From Nocardioides marinus (GTDB taxonomy: Bacteria; Pseudomonadota; Alphaproteobacteria; Rhodobacterales; Rhodobacteraceae): a stretch of DNA of 64,000 bases. The notes below the pieces were generated by a model. That model was not told the DNA's origin, searched no databases, and worked only from the letters and a program-made list of their open reading frames with translations. This document shows positions 62,475 through 64,000 of this stretch, piece by piece; position 1 is the stretch's first letter; each line of letters begins with the position of its first letter. The stretch lies in the NCBI GenBank assembly GCA_019801415.1, contig JAHVJD010000004.1, forward strand, positions 372,001 through 436,000. Reading direction: 5' to 3'. The position numbers and the translations under genes were made by a program.

Positions 62475-62966
62475 CTATCCTTGGTTGCGGCGGGACTTCA
62501 GGCGCTTTTCGATCTGGCGTCTTTCCCACTTTTGGTCAAAGCGGCCGATTACGTCAAAAACGCTGAATCCGTGCATCGCAAGGCCTATGCCCCAGCCTAG
62601 GGCGGGCCAGACAACCCAGAAAGACTCTGGACTGGTGAGCAGATTCAGAAACAGTAGCACGGCCATCACCACAGCGTACTGGATGGCGTGGGTGTAGAAG
62701 GCCCGGAGGTCGCGCGCGTACCGGATGGTGTCCTGTTCCGCTTCGCTCAGTTCCGGCGCGGCTGCTGCCGGGGTGGTTTGCATGGCCTGTTCCCTTCGAA
62801 GGCTGGAAAATTCCGCGTCCAGAGCAGCGGCAATGCATTTCAGGGTTTCCAGGCTGGCCTTGGTGCCGCGTTCGATGCGCTGCAGCGTGCGGGTGCTGAT
62901 GCCTGCCATCCCGGCAAGCTGCTCTTGGGACAGGCCTTTTTCGAGGCATAGCTTTCTGACAATCAC
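62475..62966 (-). CDS. HTH protein fused to a 2TM domain
   Basis: Protein of 163 residues. The N-terminal XRE-type HTH reads [20 protein letters not shown], then [20 protein letters not shown]. After a linker, [20 protein letters not shown] and [20 protein letters not shown] form two membrane helices (2TM, PF13239 type). The C-terminus is basic. A GTG at 62966 gives the start; weak SD only. This architecture tethers a DNA-binding domain to the membrane. The gap 62242-62474 towards purE shows only short GC-rich inverted bits. Confidence 0.75.
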   Translation of the reverse strand: MIVRKLCLEKGLSQEQLAGMAGISTRTLQRIERGTKASLETLKCIAAALDAEFSSLRREQAMQTTPAAAAPELSEAEQDTIRYARDLRAFYTHAIQYAVVMAVLLFLNLLTSPESFWVVWPALGWGIGLAMHGFSVFDVIGRFDQKWERRQIEKRLKSRRNQG

Positions 62967-63138
62967 GGTAAGTAATCCTGCTGTTCTTGTCCCCGGAGTC
63001 TGGCAGGACTGCCAGATATGACCACGACAGGCCCCCGACACGCGCCCGACAATTGGGCGGCATGAGCGAACTTGGCTGGTTCCGGACGGGGCGTCGATGG
63101 CGGGGCTGACGGCAGGGGCGGCGGGGAGGCGCGGGAAA

Positions 63139-63163
63139 GGGAGCCGCCGTCGTGGCGGCTCCC
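63139..63163 (-). terminator. Intrinsic terminator of the uracil permease gene
   Basis: A perfect 10-bp stem GGGAGCCGCC (63139-63148) with GGCGGCTCCC (63154-63163) and a 5-nt loop. It lies 13 bases past the permease stop on the minus strand and is followed there by CTTTCCC. Confidence 0.7.
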
Positions 63164-63176
63164 TCACGGTTCGGGA

Positions 63177-64000
63177 TCAATCTCGCTGTTTGGGCAGGAT
63201 CAGGTTCAGCAGCAGGCCCGCGACGCCAGAGAGGCCGATACCTGCGAGGGTGAAGCCTTCGCCGAATTCCAGCGTCAGCCCGCCGAGGCCGATGATCAGC
63301 ACGGTGGAGATGATCACCATGTTGCGCGCCTCGGACAGCGCGTCGCCCAGCTTGGCCAGCACCGACAGGCCGACCACGGTGACCATGCCGAACAGCAGGA
63401 TCATGATGCCGCCCATCACCGGCATCGGGATGGTCGCCAGCGCGCCCGACAGCTTGCCCACGAAGGCCAGCGCGATCGCGATCAGCGCCGCCCAGGTCAT
63501 GATCGCCGGGTTGAAGGCGCGGGTCAGGGTGACCGCGCCGGTGACCTCGGAATAGGTGGTGTTGGGCGGGCCGCCGAGCAGGCCGGCGGCGGTGGTGGCC
63601 AGCCCGTCGCCCAGCATGGTGTTCTGGATGCCCGGCTTTTCCATGTAGTCACGCTTGGTTACGTTGGAGATCGCCAGGATGTCGCCGAAATGCTCGATCG
63701 CGGGCGCGATGGCGACCGGCAGGATGAACAGGATGGCGGCGAGGTTGAACTCGGGCATGACGAACTCGGGGATCGCGAACCAGGGCGCGGCGTCCAGCGC
63801 GGAGGTGTCAATCAGGCTGGTGCCGGTCACGGCGCCCAGCACCAGCGCCGCGATGTAGCCCGCGGCAACGCCCGCGAGGATCGGCACGATGCGCATGATG
63901 CCGCGGCCGAGGATCGCGGTCAGCATGGTGGTGCCGAGCGAGATGGCGGCCAGGGCGAGCGCGGTGTTGCGCGGCATCACCTGGGTGTCGCCGGCAAGGC
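63177..64000 (-). CDS. Uracil/xanthine permease family protein (partial)
   Basis: C-terminal 274 residues of a NCS2-family symporter; the open frame continues past base 64000, so the start is outside. Hydrophobic helices alternate with loops, with FNLAAILFILPVAIAPAIEH followed by FGDILAISNVTKRDYMEKPG and GDGLATTAAGLLGGPPNTTY, which carries the substrate-site motif (GxPNTTY). This resembles UraA. A potential ATG inside (63980) is not the true start because the frame stays open and conserved beyond it. Confidence 0.9.
   Translation of the reverse strand, partial: LAGDTQVMPRNTALALAAISLGTTMLTAILGRGIMRIVPILAGVAAGYIAALVLGAVTGTSLIDTSALDAAPWFAIPEFVMPEFNLAAILFILPVAIAPAIEHFGDILAISNVTKRDYMEKPGIQNTMLGDGLATTAAGLLGGPPNTTYSEVTGAVTLTRAFNPAIMTWAALIAIALAFVGKLSGALATIPMPVMGGIMILLFGMVTVVGLSVLAKLGDALSEARNMVIISTVLIIGLGGLTLEFGEGFTLAGIGLSGVAGLLLNLILPKQRD

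Overview
The window reads as a chromosomal segment of a GC-rich alphaproteobacterium of the Rhodobacteraceae (Roseobacter group). This is inferred from gene content and order: an F1-only atpHAGDC operon without F0 genes, divergent katG/oxyR, an Entner-Doudoroff operon, a TIGR01459-type HAD hydrolase, a DUF2125 protein, a family II pyrophosphatase and GTG-started genes with short ATGA/GTGA overlaps. No rRNA, tRNA, CRISPR array, insertion sequence or phage gene was recognised. Most of the window is ordinary core chromosome, with about sixty protein genes.

Layout. 1-5933: amino-sugar and cell-wall-sugar catabolism. A sugar ABC binding protein (cut by the window edge) and murQ face a BadF-type kinase, a GntR regulator, a SIS-domain GlcN6P deaminase and nagA, with two inverted copies of a 16-bp element in the divergent promoter region. 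6221-11810: zwf-edd-eda-pgi (Entner-Doudoroff) behind a palindrome-rich promoter, without pgl. 11939-15232: katG and oxyR, divergent. 15574-16924: rpsD with a long leader, then a small secreted PA14-like protein. 17026-21826: an Lrp regulator opposite a cysteine-desulfurase-like enzyme, then hisC-tyrA-extensin overlapping end to end. 22110-26818: a DUF2125 protein, a ChaC-type cyclotransferase and a MotA/MotB-like pair whose second member carries a very long coiled coil. 27138-32189: clpA coupled to an M23 peptidase gene, gloB and a methyltransferase.

32591-37500: atpHAGDC with a strong terminator. 37714-43561: more accessory in character, with an AhpD-like protein, a methyltransferase with regulatory domain, an Aer-like PAS protein without a signalling domain, an H-type lectin, and a MerR/MFS pair. 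43630-48863: prs, an HCCA isomerase/hydrolase pair, a threonine aldolase, a YcgN-type protein and ribF. 48983-50231: an AT-richer islet holding one HNH-like orphan. 50232-55306: a MaoC hydratase, a HAD hydrolase, gloA, ppaC, a glycosyltransferase and a DUF2161 nuclease-fold protein. 55384-57554: groESL with a CIRCE operator and a terminator. 57694-64000: a DMT exporter, a lipase-like protein and an orphan phnM, purEK, a membrane-tethered HTH protein and a truncated uracil permease.

How the genes connect. The first cluster funnels MurNAc and GlcNAc to fructose-6-phosphate. Pgi in the next operon can turn this into glucose-6-phosphate for the Entner-Doudoroff route, so the first 12 kb form one carbon-flow unit, though with separate apparent control elements. 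The best candidates for undescribed biology are the stator-like pair at 23783-26818, the methyltransferase/PAS/lectin group at 38484-41897, the Lrp-associated desulfurase-like enzyme, and the HNH-like orphan. None is proven from sequence alone.
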